From Prosthecobacter debontii (lineage in GTDB: Bacteria > Verrucomicrobiota > Verrucomicrobiia > Chthoniobacterales > Chthoniobacteraceae), in contig CAMDQC010000004.1 in NCBI GenBank assembly GCA_945905735.1, forward strand, positions 1 to 64,000: a stretch of 64,000 bases of DNA, written 5' to 3'. Position 1 is the first letter of the stretch, and each line of letters starts with the position of its first letter. Under the pieces are notes generated by a model. The model saw only the letters and a program-made list of their open reading frames with translations. It was not told the origin of the DNA and made no database searches. Below, piece after piece: positions 1-9,418 of this stretch. The translations under genes were made by a program, and so were the position numbers.

Positions 1-726
1 TCTGCCGCGACCGGCCCGGCACACCAAGCATTTGCGATGGCAGACACCATCCTTTGCCAAGCAGTTCGCTCGCTGACCTCCTTGGTGAGTGGAGACGGGC
101 TACTTCACGTAGGCCTCGATGAACTCGCGACCGTCCTTCGTCGAACGGATGCGCGGTGCTTGTTCGGATACGGGGAGAGCGACACTGAGACGCGGGCCAC
201 TGACGCTCTCGAGCGCGCCCTCCGCAGCCCACTCATGAATCGCGGCGAAGCACTGAAAGACGCCCGGGATATCGTCATTCACATCACTGCCGGCCCGGAA
301 CTCTCCGTTGCTGAGCTGAGCGTGCTCATGGATCAACTCCAACGCCACACGGGGGTAGACACACGGTTCCATCTCGGAATCGCATCGAATTTACGGATGG
401 GAAAAAAGCTCGCCGTCACCCTCATCGCTGCGCTCGGCACAGACGCGCCGGAGGCTGCGCTGAAGCAAAAGCGCAAACTGGCGCACCCGCTCCCCGTCCC
501 CGTGCTGCCTATATTTGAGAGTGTCCCAGAGTCGGAGCCGTCGAACGAAAGCGACGAACCAGAACCCTCGTCGGTCACGGCAGCCGCACAAAAAAAAGAG
601 AAAGTTGAGCAGATGCAGTTCGAGCCGGTAAACCGCGGACGCTTCGAGAAAAGCGAGCCTACCATCGTCGATGGGCAAGACCTCGACGTGCCAACATTTC
701 TACGCAAAGGACTGCGGCTGCACTAA
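1..726 (+). CDS. ftsZ: Cell division GTPase FtsZ, C-terminal part (5' end outside window)
   Basis: Only the C-terminal 241 residues are present; the frame is open from base 1. The visible part is the second (C-terminal) FtsZ domain, with the segment FGYGESDTETRA followed by SPLMNRGEALKDARDIV and ITAGPELSVAEL, matching the family pattern around its GIGEA and GGPDL motifs. A charged, proline- and glutamate-rich linker follows, then the terminal peptide DVPTFLRKGLRLH. This is a clear version of the conserved FtsZ tail that binds FtsA/ZipA-type partners. The GTP-binding tubulin signature would lie upstream. The protein assembles the cytoplasmic Z ring. Its stop codon overlaps the 3' end of the convergent xerD gene by four bases. 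Identification is firm. Confidence 0.93.
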   Translation, partial: SAATGPAHQAFAMADTILCQAVRSLTSLVSGDGLLHVGLDELATVLRRTDARCLFGYGESDTETRATDALERALRSPLMNRGEALKDARDIVIHITAGPELSVAELSVLMDQLQRHTGVDTRFHLGIASNLRMGKKLAVTLIAALGTDAPEAALKQKRKLAHPLPVPVLPIFESVPESEPSNESDEPEPSSVTAAAQKKEKVEQMQFEPVNRGRFEKSEPTIVDGQDLDVPTFLRKGLRLH

Positions 727-1625
727 CCGCGTGGATGGAATTTTCGATGCACAGCTTTGAGGCGGCTGTGTTCGACGTGCGTGTAAATTTCGGTGGTGGA
801 GATGTCGGCGTGCCCGAGTAGCTCTTGGATAATCCGCAGGTCTGCGCCGCCTGTGAGCAAGTGCGTGGCGAAGCTGTGCCGCATGAGGTGAGGATAAACG
901 GTCTGATCCAGCCCGGCGCGAGCGGCGTGGCTTTTGACGATTTGCCAGAGCCGCGCGGTAGTCATGCCCTTCCCGTGGTGCGTCAGGAAAACGTGACTGC
1001 CCGTTCGTTTGGTCACGAGGTTTGGGCGTTCCTTTTCTAAATAGGCGCGGACGGCGTCGATCGCTTTGCTGCCGATGGGCACGAGGCGCGTCTTGTTCCC
1101 CTTCCCGGTGACACGGATGACGCGGTGATCGAGGTCCATATTTTCGAGGCGCGCGCCGACGAGTTCGCCAGCGCGGAGGCCGCTGGCATAAAGAAGCTCG
1201 ATCATCGCCTTGTCGCGCGGGCCGAGCGGCTGTGTGGTATCTGGCGCTGCGAGCAGGCGTTCGACATCGGCCTCGTTGAGCGTCTCCGGGAGAAAACGCT
1301 CAATGCGTGGAAGCGGGAGAACCTCCGCAGGGTCGTGCGGGATTCGGCTACGGGCGGCGAGCCAGCGGAAGAAGATTTTCAGCGCCACGACTTCGAGTTT
1401 GATGCTCGCAGCGGCAAGGCCGATGCGTTTGCGCTCGGCGAGAAACTCCTGGATGTCCGCGAGCGTGACGGCGCCGGATTCCGTGAGCTGTTTCGTCGTC
1501 TCGCCCCATTGGCAGAAGGTTTCGAGAGAGCGGCGCGTGGAAAGCTGATAGTTGTCCGAAAGTCCGCGCTCGGTGGCGAGGTGCATGATGAAGTCTTCGA
1601 TGTCTGCGCGCACGTTCGACTGCAT
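723..1625 (-). CDS. xerD: Tyrosine recombinase XerD
   Basis: A 300-residue integrase, the usual XerC/XerD length. The N-terminal SAM-like DNA-binding domain covers about residues 1-95. The catalytic domain carries the full set: Arg in ASGLRAGEL, Lys in TGKGNKTRL, His and Arg in HLMRHSFATH, His in LLGHADISTT and the nucleophile Tyr in EIYTHV. The ATG at 1625 gives the typical start MQSNVRADIEDF; a TTG eight codons upstream is open but less likely. XerC/XerD resolve chromosome dimers at dif, activated by FtsK, which is also in this window. XerD is preferred over XerC from overall resemblance, so the paralogue assignment is the uncertain part. It runs in the same direction as the sulfatase gene, which ends 38 bases before the xerD start. 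Confidence 0.88.
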   Translation of the reverse strand: MQSNVRADIEDFIMHLATERGLSDNYQLSTRRSLETFCQWGETTKQLTESGAVTLADIQEFLAERKRIGLAAASIKLEVVALKIFFRWLAARSRIPHDPAEVLPLPRIERFLPETLNEADVERLLAAPDTTQPLGPRDKAMIELLYASGLRAGELVGARLENMDLDHRVIRVTGKGNKTRLVPIGSKAIDAVRAYLEKERPNLVTKRTGSHVFLTHHGKGMTTARLWQIVKSHAARAGLDQTVYPHLMRHSFATHLLTGGADLRIIQELLGHADISTTEIYTHVEHSRLKAVHRKFHPRG

Positions 1626-1664
1626 ACTGTCTTCCGCAAGCGATGCCAAGCGGTAGTGGGTGCG

Positions 1665-3506
1665 TCACTCCGGCACGAGCCGCACTTCGCGCAGGTCCAT
1701 CACTGCGCCACCGGGTTTGGTCTTCGGTTTCACGGTGAGGGTGTGTTTGCCGGCGGGGAGTTGCACGGTGCCGAGGTCGCGGCGGATCATTTGCTGGAAG
1801 TGGCCGGTCTCCACGATCTTCGTGAGGAACTTTTGCTCGCCGATGGCAAACTCGACTTCCGCGCCGCCGCTGCCTTTTCCGCACCCTTGCAGGATGTCGA
1901 GGGTGAAGGTGCCTGCTGTGGGAACGTCGAACGTCCACTCGGCCCAGTCGGCGGGGTTCACCCAAAAGCCGAGCACGTTTTTGTAGCTGAGTTCTTCGTA
2001 GTGCATCTTCTCGGCGTGGACGGTGGCGGAGCGGGCGTGGAGGGAGATGATGCCGGTGGCGGGCGTCACAGCGGGCTTGTGGCCTTTTGCGGCGGCGTTC
2101 ATTGCGGTACGCCATTCCTGCCACGCGGGCCCGTCTGCGGCGGCGGTCGCGCCGCCCTTTTTCGTGGAGGGGTCGAAGTCGATGTAGAGCGCCTTGTGTT
2201 TGGCGGCGTCGAACTCCGGGTTCGGCACGGGCATCTGCGCGCCGACGCTGGTGCGCCAATCGGCGAGCTTCTTTTGCAAGTCAGCGGCGACCTTTGCTTG
2301 CTCGGTGGCGAGGTTCTTTGCCTCGCCGGGGTCGGTGCTGAGGTCGAACAGCTCCACGCTGCCATCCTCGTATTGCTCCACGAGTTTCCACTTCCCATCG
2401 CGGACTGCACCTGCCGGGCGACCGCCTTGATTTGTGTAGTTGGGGAAATGCCAGAACAGCGCGCGCTGCGGCATGGGCTCGCTGCGGAGGAGCTTGGTGA
2501 TGTCCACGCCGTCGAGCGGTCCGACGGTCTTCGCCGGGTCCACACCCGCTGCGCGGAGGAGCGTCGGCACGAGGTCGGTGAGCACGACGGGCTCGGCGCA
2601 TTCGCTGCCGGGGCGCGTGGTGCCGGGCCAGCGGACGATGAGCGGCTCGCGCAGCCCGCCTTCATAGACGTAGCCTTTACCCGCGCGGAACGGCGTGTTG
2701 TACGTCGCGGGGGTGCCGGGGAACTCTAGGCAGTGCAGTCCGCCGTTGTCGGAGGTGAAAATGAAGATCGTTTTCTCCGCGAGTCCGAGTGCTTCGACCT
2801 TCGTCATCAGCCTGCCCACCGCGTCATCGAGTGTCTCGATCATCGCTGCGTATTCGGGGTGATACGCTTTGGCATTTGTTGCGATGAGGTCCGGCTTCGC
2901 GCCGATCGGGATGTGCGGCGTGTTGTGCGGCACGTAGCAGAAAAACGGGCGCGCTTTGTTCGCCTCTATGAACTTTTCCGCCGCTGCTGTGATGGCGTAT
3001 TCGCCCTTCCCACCTTCGTCCGCAGACGGCTTTGTATTTCCCGGCGGCGACACCACTTCATCAAAGCCCTGCTGCTTCGGCGAATGCGCCGCGCCGCCGA
3101 GATGCCACTTCCCAAAGAGCCCCGTCGCATAGCCCGCGTCGTGCAGCAGCTCGGCAATCGTCACTTCTTCCAGCGGGAGTTGGCCCTCGATGCGGGGCTG
3201 CTTCAGTTTCTGCGAAGGCGCGTCGGCGCGGCCCGGCAGGAAGTTCGTGAGATGCAGACGCGCCGGGCATTTTCCCGTCATCAGCGCGGCCCGCGACGGC
3301 GAGCAAATCGGCTGCGCGGTGTAGGCGGAAGTGAAGCGCATCCCCTGCGTGGCGAGCTTGTCGAGATTCGGCGTGCGGTGGTCCTTGCGTCCGTAGCAGC
3401 CGAGGTCGTTGACGCCGAGATCATCGGCGAAAATGAGGACGATGTTCGGTTTATCCGCAGCGTGGAGCGCGAAGGCGAGAGTGAGTAGAGCGAGCAAGAA
3501 ACGCAT
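1665..3506 (-). CDS. Secreted arylsulfatase-type sulfatase
   Basis: A 613-residue protein with an N-terminal signal peptide (MRFLLALLTLAFALHAADKP). The sulfatase domain begins NIVLIFADDLG with paired metal-binding aspartates. Cys68 lies in CSPSRAALMTGK, the C-x-P-S-R signature whose Cys is converted to formylglycine. Further metal-site motifs are GKWHLGG and FTSDNGG. A beta-rich extension of about 110 residues after roughly residue 500 resembles a carbohydrate-binding module. Substrate cannot be told from sequence; sulfated polysaccharides are the usual targets in this phylum. No formylglycine-generating enzyme lies nearby. It is divergent from aroC, with 126 bases between the two starts. Confidence 0.9.
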   Translation of the reverse strand: MRFLLALLTLAFALHAADKPNIVLIFADDLGVNDLGCYGRKDHRTPNLDKLATQGMRFTSAYTAQPICSPSRAALMTGKCPARLHLTNFLPGRADAPSQKLKQPRIEGQLPLEEVTIAELLHDAGYATGLFGKWHLGGAAHSPKQQGFDEVVSPPGNTKPSADEGGKGEYAITAAAEKFIEANKARPFFCYVPHNTPHIPIGAKPDLIATNAKAYHPEYAAMIETLDDAVGRLMTKVEALGLAEKTIFIFTSDNGGLHCLEFPGTPATYNTPFRAGKGYVYEGGLREPLIVRWPGTTRPGSECAEPVVLTDLVPTLLRAAGVDPAKTVGPLDGVDITKLLRSEPMPQRALFWHFPNYTNQGGRPAGAVRDGKWKLVEQYEDGSVELFDLSTDPGEAKNLATEQAKVAADLQKKLADWRTSVGAQMPVPNPEFDAAKHKALYIDFDPSTKKGGATAAADGPAWQEWRTAMNAAAKGHKPAVTPATGIISLHARSATVHAEKMHYEELSYKNVLGFWVNPADWAEWTFDVPTAGTFTLDILQGCGKGSGGAEVEFAIGEQKFLTKIVETGHFQQMIRRDLGTVQLPAGKHTLTVKPKTKPGGAVMDLREVRLVPE

Positions 3507-3632
3507 CGGCGCACCGTGTCGGCGATTGGCCGCGATGCGAAGTCAAAAGACGCGCCAGCCCAAACGCTGGGTTCGAGAAGTAACGCCTTTTTCCTTGGCG
3601 GCATCGTAAGCGGGCGTGTTTAGTCGCTGCCT

Positions 3633-4721
3633 ATGGCGAGTCTCTATGGTCATGCGTTCCGCATCTCAACTTTTGGCGAATCACACGGCGGCGCGGTCGG
3701 GGTGGTGGTGGATGGTTGCCCGCCGCGCATTGCGTTGACGGAGGCCGACATCCAAGTGGACCTCGACCGTCGGCGGCCCGGCCAGAGCGAAATCGTGACT
3801 CCGCGCGACGAGGCCGATGCGTGCAAGATTGTGAGCGGAACATTCGAGGGGCAGACCATCGGCACGCCCATCGCGGTCATCGTTTATAACAAGGACGCCC
3901 GGCCCGATTCCTACCGGGAAATGGAGTCGGCTTTCCGCCCTTCGCACGCGGATTACACCTACGACGCGAAGTTCGGCATCCGCAACTGGCAGGGTGGGGG
4001 ACGTGCCTCGGCACGCGAGACGATTGGGCGTGTGGCTGCGGCGGTGATCGCGAAGAAAGTGCTCCAGCAACTCGCGCCCGAGCTGGAGATTATCGCTTAC
4101 GTAAAAAGCATCCATTCACTCACGGCGACGGTGGACCCTGCCACGGTGCGCTTCGACGATGTGGAGGCAAATATCGTGCGCTGCCCGGACGCGCCGATGG
4201 CTGTGAAGATGATCGATTTCATAAAGGAAGTGCGCTCTGAGGGCGACAGCGTCGGCGGGGTGATCGAGTGCGTCGTTCGCGGAGTGCCGCCCGGCTGGGG
4301 CGAGCCCGTCTTTGATAAACTGGAGGCCGAGCTGGCGAAGGCGATGCTCTCACTCCCGGCCACGAAGGGCTTTGAAATCGGCAGCGGCTTCGGAGGCACG
4401 CTCATGCGCGGCAGCGAGCACAACGACGCCTTCGAGATGCGCGACGGCAAGGTGCGCACGCGGACAAATTTGAGCGGCGGCATCCAAGGCGGCATCAGCA
4501 ACGGCGAGCCCATCTTCTTCCGCGTCGCCTTCAAGCCCACGGCCACCATTTTCCGCGAGCAGGACACTGTCACCACCACCGGAGAAAATACTAAATTGAA
4601 AGCACGCGGGCGGCACGATGCCTGCGTCCTTCCTCGTGCCGTGCCGATGGTCGAGGCGATGGTTGCACTCGTCTTGTGCGACCACGCGCTGCGCCATCGC
4701 GGACAATGCGGCGACTTTTAG
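3633..4721 (+). CDS. aroC: Chorismate synthase
   Basis: A 362-residue chorismate synthase, full length for the family. It converts 5-enolpyruvylshikimate-3-phosphate to chorismate with reduced FMN, the last step of the shikimate pathway. The N-terminus contains the signature FGESHG near residue 15 and [10 protein letters not shown] near residue 45. GGRASARET and the C-terminal [14 protein letters not shown] are the other conserved blocks. The ATG start fits homologues that begin close to this point. The gene is followed three bases later by the CvpA-like gene, suggesting co-transcription. Nothing is missing or unusual. Confidence 0.97.
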   Translation: MASLYGHAFRISTFGESHGGAVGVVVDGCPPRIALTEADIQVDLDRRRPGQSEIVTPRDEADACKIVSGTFEGQTIGTPIAVIVYNKDARPDSYREMESAFRPSHADYTYDAKFGIRNWQGGGRASARETIGRVAAAVIAKKVLQQLAPELEIIAYVKSIHSLTATVDPATVRFDDVEANIVRCPDAPMAVKMIDFIKEVRSEGDSVGGVIECVVRGVPPGWGEPVFDKLEAELAKAMLSLPATKGFEIGSGFGGTLMRGSEHNDAFEMRDGKVRTRTNLSGGIQGGISNGEPIFFRVAFKPTATIFREQDTVTTTGENTKLKARGRHDACVLPRAVPMVEAMVALVLCDHALRHRGQCGDF

Positions 4722-4724
4722 ACC

Positions 4725-5621
4725 ATGATTGAATTCAGCGCCGATACTCTCAAGTTCGCCTATCTCGGCGGTAGCGGGATCGTCGCGGGGTTCCTTACTT
4801 GGAATGGCTGGCGCAAAGGCGTCGCCCGGCAAGGCATGACGCTCCTCGCTATTGCCAGCGCGTATGCCGCTGGGTTCTTCGGGCGCAAGACGGCGGCACC
4901 GCTATTTAGCTTTCTGGGCTACCCGGCGTTCGTCACGGAAATCATCGGCGCAGTTGCCGCCGGGATGCTCACCTACATCGCCGTAAACGCCGTGAGCCGG
5001 ATACTTTTCAGAAAGGACAAGAGCACGCCGGAGCCAAAACAATCCGTCCGTTTTGGCGTCATGGGCGCGCTCCTCGGATTCGTATTCGCGATGTTTCTCT
5101 TCGTCGTCAGCTACTACGCCGTCCGCATGATGGGCACCATCGCCGCTTCGAAAGTGCAGAGCGTCAACGCCGAGCTCGAGGCGTCCAAACATCAGCCGAA
5201 GACAGCCAACTCCCACACGCCCCAAGAAGAACCGCCCGCATTCATCAAAGGACTCGCCAAGCTGAACAGCGCGTTGAACGAAGGCCAGACGGGCGAGTTC
5301 TTTCACAAAGTGGACCGCGTCCCGCCCAACGTCTATGCGATGCTCTTCAAACTAGGCATCATGGTATCGAGCGAAGAATCCCTCGATCGCTTCCTCGGCT
5401 ACCCCGGCGTCGCCGCGCTGGCCCGCCACCCCAAGCTCGCCGTGCTCAAAAGCGACGCCACCGTCTCCGAACTCCTCGCGAGCAAGAGTTACCTCAAACT
5501 GCTGCGTAACGAAAAGATCGTCGCCCTCGCGAACGACCAAGAGTTTGCACAGGAGATCAAAGCGATGGACTTCGAGAAGGCGCTCGACCACGCCATCAAA
5601 GGTGGCGCTGTTGCCCCGTAG
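4725..5621 (+). CDS. CvpA-family membrane protein
   Basis: A 298-residue protein with about four hydrophobic segments in the first 150 residues (around 8-24, 32-55, 65-90 and 105-130). This matches the CvpA (colicin V production) family layout. The remaining half is soluble and mostly helical, without a motif I recognise. CvpA relatives are inner-membrane proteins linked to envelope homeostasis; the biochemical role is unclear. It starts three bases after aroC and is probably in the same transcript. A long palindromic element begins at its stop codon. Confidence 0.7.
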   Translation: MIEFSADTLKFAYLGGSGIVAGFLTWNGWRKGVARQGMTLLAIASAYAAGFFGRKTAAPLFSFLGYPAFVTEIIGAVAAGMLTYIAVNAVSRILFRKDKSTPEPKQSVRFGVMGALLGFVFAMFLFVVSYYAVRMMGTIAASKVQSVNAELEASKHQPKTANSHTPQEEPPAFIKGLAKLNSALNEGQTGEFFHKVDRVPPNVYAMLFKLGIMVSSEESLDRFLGYPGVAALARHPKLAVLKSDATVSELLASKSYLKLLRNEKIVALANDQEFAQEIKAMDFEKALDHAIKGGAVAP

Positions 5622-5812
5622 TGCTCTGTTAGTCGTGAGATGATGGTAACCGCTTGAGCAATCGGGCGGTGACTTGTGACTGGTGGGTGGTGACTGGTCG
5701 CAAGCGTGTTGGCGTGGTTTTTCCGCTTGCGCCCAATCACCACCCACCAGTCACAAATCACCGCCGATAAACACGCTGGATTACCATCACGCGACGCCTG
5801 ACAGAACAGTAG
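5621..5812. repeat. Nested inverted repeat with heptamer-phased hairpin
   Basis: Two nested palindromes fill the gap between the convergent CvpA-like and AraC-type genes. The inner one has 43-base arms at 5664-5706 and 5724-5766 that match at 39 positions, with a 17-base loop. Its left arm is phased in 7-base units (TGACTTG, TGACTGG, TGGGTGG, TGACTGG). The outer arms, about 34 bases at 5621-5654 and 5778-5811, are imperfect and share TTACCATCA and ACAGA-type blocks. The TGACTTG unit also brackets the four-helix-bundle gene near 29 kb. It could act as a bidirectional terminator or be a MITE-like mobile remnant. Confidence 0.8.
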
Positions 5813-5839
5813 TGTGGTGCTCCGTGGTTTTTTACCCCG

Positions 5840-6685
5840 CTATTCTCGATGGCGGGAGCGGTATTCGCTCGGCGGCCAGCCGACCCATTTTTTGAAGGTA
5901 GTGGAGAAGACGAAGGCGTTGCGGTAGCCGATGGAGTTGGCGATTGTTTCGATTTTTTCGTCGGTTTCGACGAGGAGTTTGGCGGCGTGTTGCATTCGTA
6001 GGTAAATGACTTGGTGCATGGGGGTGCGGCCCATTTCACGCCGACAGAGGCGGCGGAGGTGTTCGTTGCTGATGTGGCAGATGGCGGTGAGGCGTTCCAG
6101 GGTCCAATCTTCGCCGAGGCGGGCCGCGACTTGTTCCCACAGGCTGGCGAGGCGGTCGTCCATCTGCCACGGGCGGGCGAAGCTGGTGACGTAGTAGTGG
6201 ATGACGGTGACCCAGTGGGTGAGGGACGAGGGGGCGGTGCGGCTCTGGACTTCGTGCCAGAGCCCGAGGACGGCGTGGCGGAGCGGCTCGGGGTCGAATT
6301 TGGCGAGGGCGGGGGAACTGCTGGACATGACGGGCTTTTGGTCGGGCGGCTGTTGGTAGCGGACCCAGACGATGTCCCAGACGTTGCCGGGGTCGGCGTG
6401 AAAGGCGAGGAGGACGTGGGGAGGGGCGATAGCAGCCCAACCGGTGGAGAGCTTTTGCCAGCGGCCATCAAGGAGGATGCGCCCGCTGCCGCCAAAGCAC
6501 GCCAACATGTATGTCCCGGAAAGATCGAGACGGATCATCTCGAACGGAGCGGCAGCGTTTGCGACGGCGACGTGTGCGATGTGGTGGTTGGCGAGCGCGG
6601 GGCATTCTCCGGCGGGGACTTTGCGAAGACGGGTGTCGGCGCCGAGGACGGTGGTTTCAGCAAGTGGACGTTCGATGCGCGGCAT
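5840..6685 (-). CDS. AraC-family transcriptional regulator
   Basis: A 281-residue regulator. The N-terminal half is a cupin-like sensing domain containing the segment GTYMLACFGGSGRILLDG. The C-terminal ~100 residues form the double helix-turn-helix, from WTLERLTAICHISNEHLRRL to the signature IANSIGYRNAFVFSTTFKKW and the end PPSEYRSRHRE. The start is placed at ATG 6685 (MPRIERPLAE); the frame stays open upstream but that part looks unstructured. The ligand is unknown; proteins of this class often control carbohydrate genes. It is divergent from ftsK, with 135 bases between the starts. Confidence 0.85.
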   Translation of the reverse strand: MPRIERPLAETTVLGADTRLRKVPAGECPALANHHIAHVAVANAAAPFEMIRLDLSGTYMLACFGGSGRILLDGRWQKLSTGWAAIAPPHVLLAFHADPGNVWDIVWVRYQQPPDQKPVMSSSSPALAKFDPEPLRHAVLGLWHEVQSRTAPSSLTHWVTVIHYYVTSFARPWQMDDRLASLWEQVAARLGEDWTLERLTAICHISNEHLRRLCRREMGRTPMHQVIYLRMQHAAKLLVETDEKIETIANSIGYRNAFVFSTTFKKWVGWPPSEYRSRHRE

Positions 6686-6820
6686 GGGCTGAATGGTAAT
6701 CGCGACGTGGAGCAAAGGGGAATGCCGAATGATGCTGCGGCGGCGGACCGGCGATTTTTCTGCAACTCGCGCATTGCACTGCGGGCGGTGGGGCGCTATT
6801 TGCATCACCCGCATAAACAA

Positions 6821-9418
6821 ATGGCGAACGCACGCCGGCAGGAACTCCGCTCATCAGTCCAAGAAATCGTCGGCCTCAGCTTACTTGTGCTTGGGGTCTT
6901 ACTTTTTCTCGCTCTCATTTCATATACACCCCGCGACGTGCCGTCGTGGTTTCCGGGGTCGTTCACGGACCGTCCCAATAAGACGACGCAGAACTTCGTG
7001 GGGGCTTTTGGGGCGATGTTGGCGTGTACGAGTTATTTAACGTTGGGTGCTGCGAGTTACCTTCTCGCGGTGGCGCTGATTGCGTATGGTTTGACGGCGG
7101 TGCTGGGGAAGATGATGGGGTTCGCGCTGCGGCCTATATGGACGGCTGGGTTTGTCATTAGCGGGGCGTGCTTGGTGCATGTGCTGGGGTGGTCGATGAT
7201 CGACCGGGAGAGCATGAAGGTGCCGAGCGAGGGTGGGGTGATCGGGGAGATGCTAGGGGGAAAGGTGTTTTTTAATGTCTTCGGGGCGTCGTCCATTTTG
7301 GTGCTGCTGTTCATTTATGTGATCTGTTTGATTTTGATGACGGGGCTGCGGCCTTTCGCGGTGTTCCGGCGGGCGCTGGCGTTCCCTGGGCAGATGATCG
7401 ACCGGTATCGTGAGTGGCGATACGAGCGAGCAGACGAGCAGCGCCGCATGGATATTGAAGAACGTCGCTTAACCAAGGAGCGCAAGCGGCTTGAGCGTGC
7501 GCTGGCCAAGAAGGGTGTGGCGGTGGATGAGGATGATGAGGTGGAGGACGAGGATGAGGAACAGGAGGTGCCTGCGGGTCGTTATGAGCAGACGGAGTTG
7601 CTCCCGGCGGAGGCCGTCGAGGCGATGCGACCTGCGCCGAAGATCTTCGATTCTGCTGTGCCGGTGCCGGTGACGAAGCGGGAGAAGAAGAAGGAGGGGC
7701 ATCAATTGCTGAGCGCGATCCATAGCGAGAACTACGAGTTTCCGTCCCTCGATTTGCTGGACTCGCCGGACCTCGGCGACCGGCAGATTGCGAATCACGA
7801 GGAATTGCTGGGGATTCAGCGGCTGATCATCGAGACGCTGTCGGAGTTTGGCATCACGGTGACGGGTGGGGACATCACGAAAGGCCCGACGATCACGCGC
7901 TATGAAGTGTATCCTGCGAAGGGTGTGCGGGTGGACCGGATCGCCAGCTACGAGCGCGACATCGCACGGGCGACGCGGGCGGAGCGCATCAACATCCTTG
8001 CGCCGATTCCGGGGAAAGACACGGTGGGCATCGAGATCGCGAATTCGAAGAAGCAGAAGGTGACGCTGCGGGAGCTGCTGGAGAGCGAGGAGTTCGTGAA
8101 CGCGAAAGGGCGCATCCCTATCGCGTTGGGCAAGGATGTGTACGGGCACACGATCATCGCAGACCTTGCAGCCATGCCGCACGGGCTGGTGGCTGGGACG
8201 ACGGGATCGGGTAAGAGCGTGTGCATTAACGCCATCCTCGCGAGTATCCTCTACCGCTTCTCGCCGGAGGATTTGCGGCTGATCATGATCGACCCGAAGG
8301 TGGTCGAGATGCAGATTTACAACACGCTGCCGCATCTCGTGGTGCCCGTCGTCACGGACCCGAAGAAGACGCTGCTGGCGCTGAAGTGGGCGGTGAACGA
8401 GATGGAGAAGAGGTACGCGATTTTCGCCAAGGTGGGCGTGCGGAATATCGGTGGCTTCAACGCGCGGCCCAAGCCGAAGTCCCAGCGCGAGCTGGACGAA
8501 ATCGCAGACGCAAAGCAGGCGGAACGTGAAGAGCCGCTGATCGTGCAAGACCCGAACGCGGACCCGGAAGCGGCGAGCAGCACGGACATTCTCGGCAAAT
8601 CATTCGGCGAAGAACTGGAGCGCGAGCCCGTGCTGAATGCGGACGCTGAGATGTATGGCACGCCGACCGGCGAAGTCGCGGAACATGAGCTGGACCGTGC
8701 GGAGCAGGCGGAACTCGGCATCACCGTGACACGAGATGACGGCATCTCGGTCCCGGAGAAGATGCCTTTTATCGTCGTCATCGTGGACGAGCTGGCAGAC
8801 CTCATGCAGACGGCCCCGGCGGATGTGGAAATGCTCATCGCGCGCATCACGCAGAAGGCGCGGGCGGCTGGCATCCACATGATCATCGCCACACAGACGC
8901 CGCGCGCGGATGTCATCACCGGCGTCATCAAGGCGAACGTGCCGTGCCGCATCGCATTCCAAGTGGCGTCACCCTTGGATAGCCGCGTCATTTTGGACGA
9001 GAACGGCGCGGAGCGGCTGCTGGGTATGGGCGATCTTCTCTATCGCCCGCCGGGAACGTCGAAGCTCCTGCGCTGCCAAGGCGTGCTGGTGACGGATGAT
9101 GAGGTGCATCGCATCGTGGACTTCGTGAGCAAGCAGAGCGAGCAGGCGTTCGAGGCCGACATTCACTCAAAGCTGGAGTCCATGGGCGACGGCGACGAGG
9201 AAGAGGAAGTGAACGACGAGGACGAAGAACTCGTGCAGAAATGCCTCGAAGTGATGCAGCAAGAACAGAAGGCGAGCACGTCGCTCTTTCAGCGCCGACT
9301 GCGGCTTGGCTATACAAGGGCGGCGCGCATTTTGGACATCCTAGAAGCACGCGGTTACGTCGGCCCCGGCGAAGGCGCGAAGCCACGCGAGATCCTGCGG
9401 ATGCCCGACGAAATTTGA
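6821..9418 (+). CDS. ftsK: DNA translocase FtsK
   Basis: An 865-residue septal DNA pump. The first ~175 residues hold about four membrane segments, followed by a charged linker rich in Arg, Glu and Asp. The RecA-like motor has Walker A GTTGSGKS at residues 459-466, Walker B IVVIVDELADLM near 650, and ITQKARAAGIHMI. The C-terminal winged-helix gamma domain (TSLFQRRLRLGYTRAARILD) normally reads KOPS sites and activates XerD. About 100 acidic residues separate the GVRNIGGFNAR block from Walker B, longer than I expect. The start is ATG 6821 because the first membrane helix follows at the normal distance; the open frame upstream is antisense to the AraC-type gene. Its stop overlaps the next start as ATGA reading TGATG. 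Confidence 0.96.
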   Translation: MANARRQELRSSVQEIVGLSLLVLGVLLFLALISYTPRDVPSWFPGSFTDRPNKTTQNFVGAFGAMLACTSYLTLGAASYLLAVALIAYGLTAVLGKMMGFALRPIWTAGFVISGACLVHVLGWSMIDRESMKVPSEGGVIGEMLGGKVFFNVFGASSILVLLFIYVICLILMTGLRPFAVFRRALAFPGQMIDRYREWRYERADEQRRMDIEERRLTKERKRLERALAKKGVAVDEDDEVEDEDEEQEVPAGRYEQTELLPAEAVEAMRPAPKIFDSAVPVPVTKREKKKEGHQLLSAIHSENYEFPSLDLLDSPDLGDRQIANHEELLGIQRLIIETLSEFGITVTGGDITKGPTITRYEVYPAKGVRVDRIASYERDIARATRAERINILAPIPGKDTVGIEIANSKKQKVTLRELLESEEFVNAKGRIPIALGKDVYGHTIIADLAAMPHGLVAGTTGSGKSVCINAILASILYRFSPEDLRLIMIDPKVVEMQIYNTLPHLVVPVVTDPKKTLLALKWAVNEMEKRYAIFAKVGVRNIGGFNARPKPKSQRELDEIADAKQAEREEPLIVQDPNADPEAASSTDILGKSFGEELEREPVLNADAEMYGTPTGEVAEHELDRAEQAELGITVTRDDGISVPEKMPFIVVIVDELADLMQTAPADVEMLIARITQKARAAGIHMIIATQTPRADVITGVIKANVPCRIAFQVASPLDSRVILDENGAERLLGMGDLLYRPPGTSKLLRCQGVLVTDDEVHRIVDFVSKQSEQAFEADIHSKLESMGDGDEEEEVNDEDEELVQKCLEVMQQEQKASTSLFQRRLRLGYTRAARILDILEARGYVGPGEGAKPREILRMPDEI

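Noticed and set aside
1125-2729. 534-residue open frame antisense to xerD and the sulfatase gene
   Set aside because: It spans two well-supported genes on the other strand, and its composition is typical of GC-rich antisense frames with no motif.
6011-6820. Continuous open frame upstream of ftsK adding 270 residues
   Set aside because: It is antisense to the AraC-type regulator, has no FtsK similarity, and the first FtsK membrane helix follows ATG 6821 at the normal distance.
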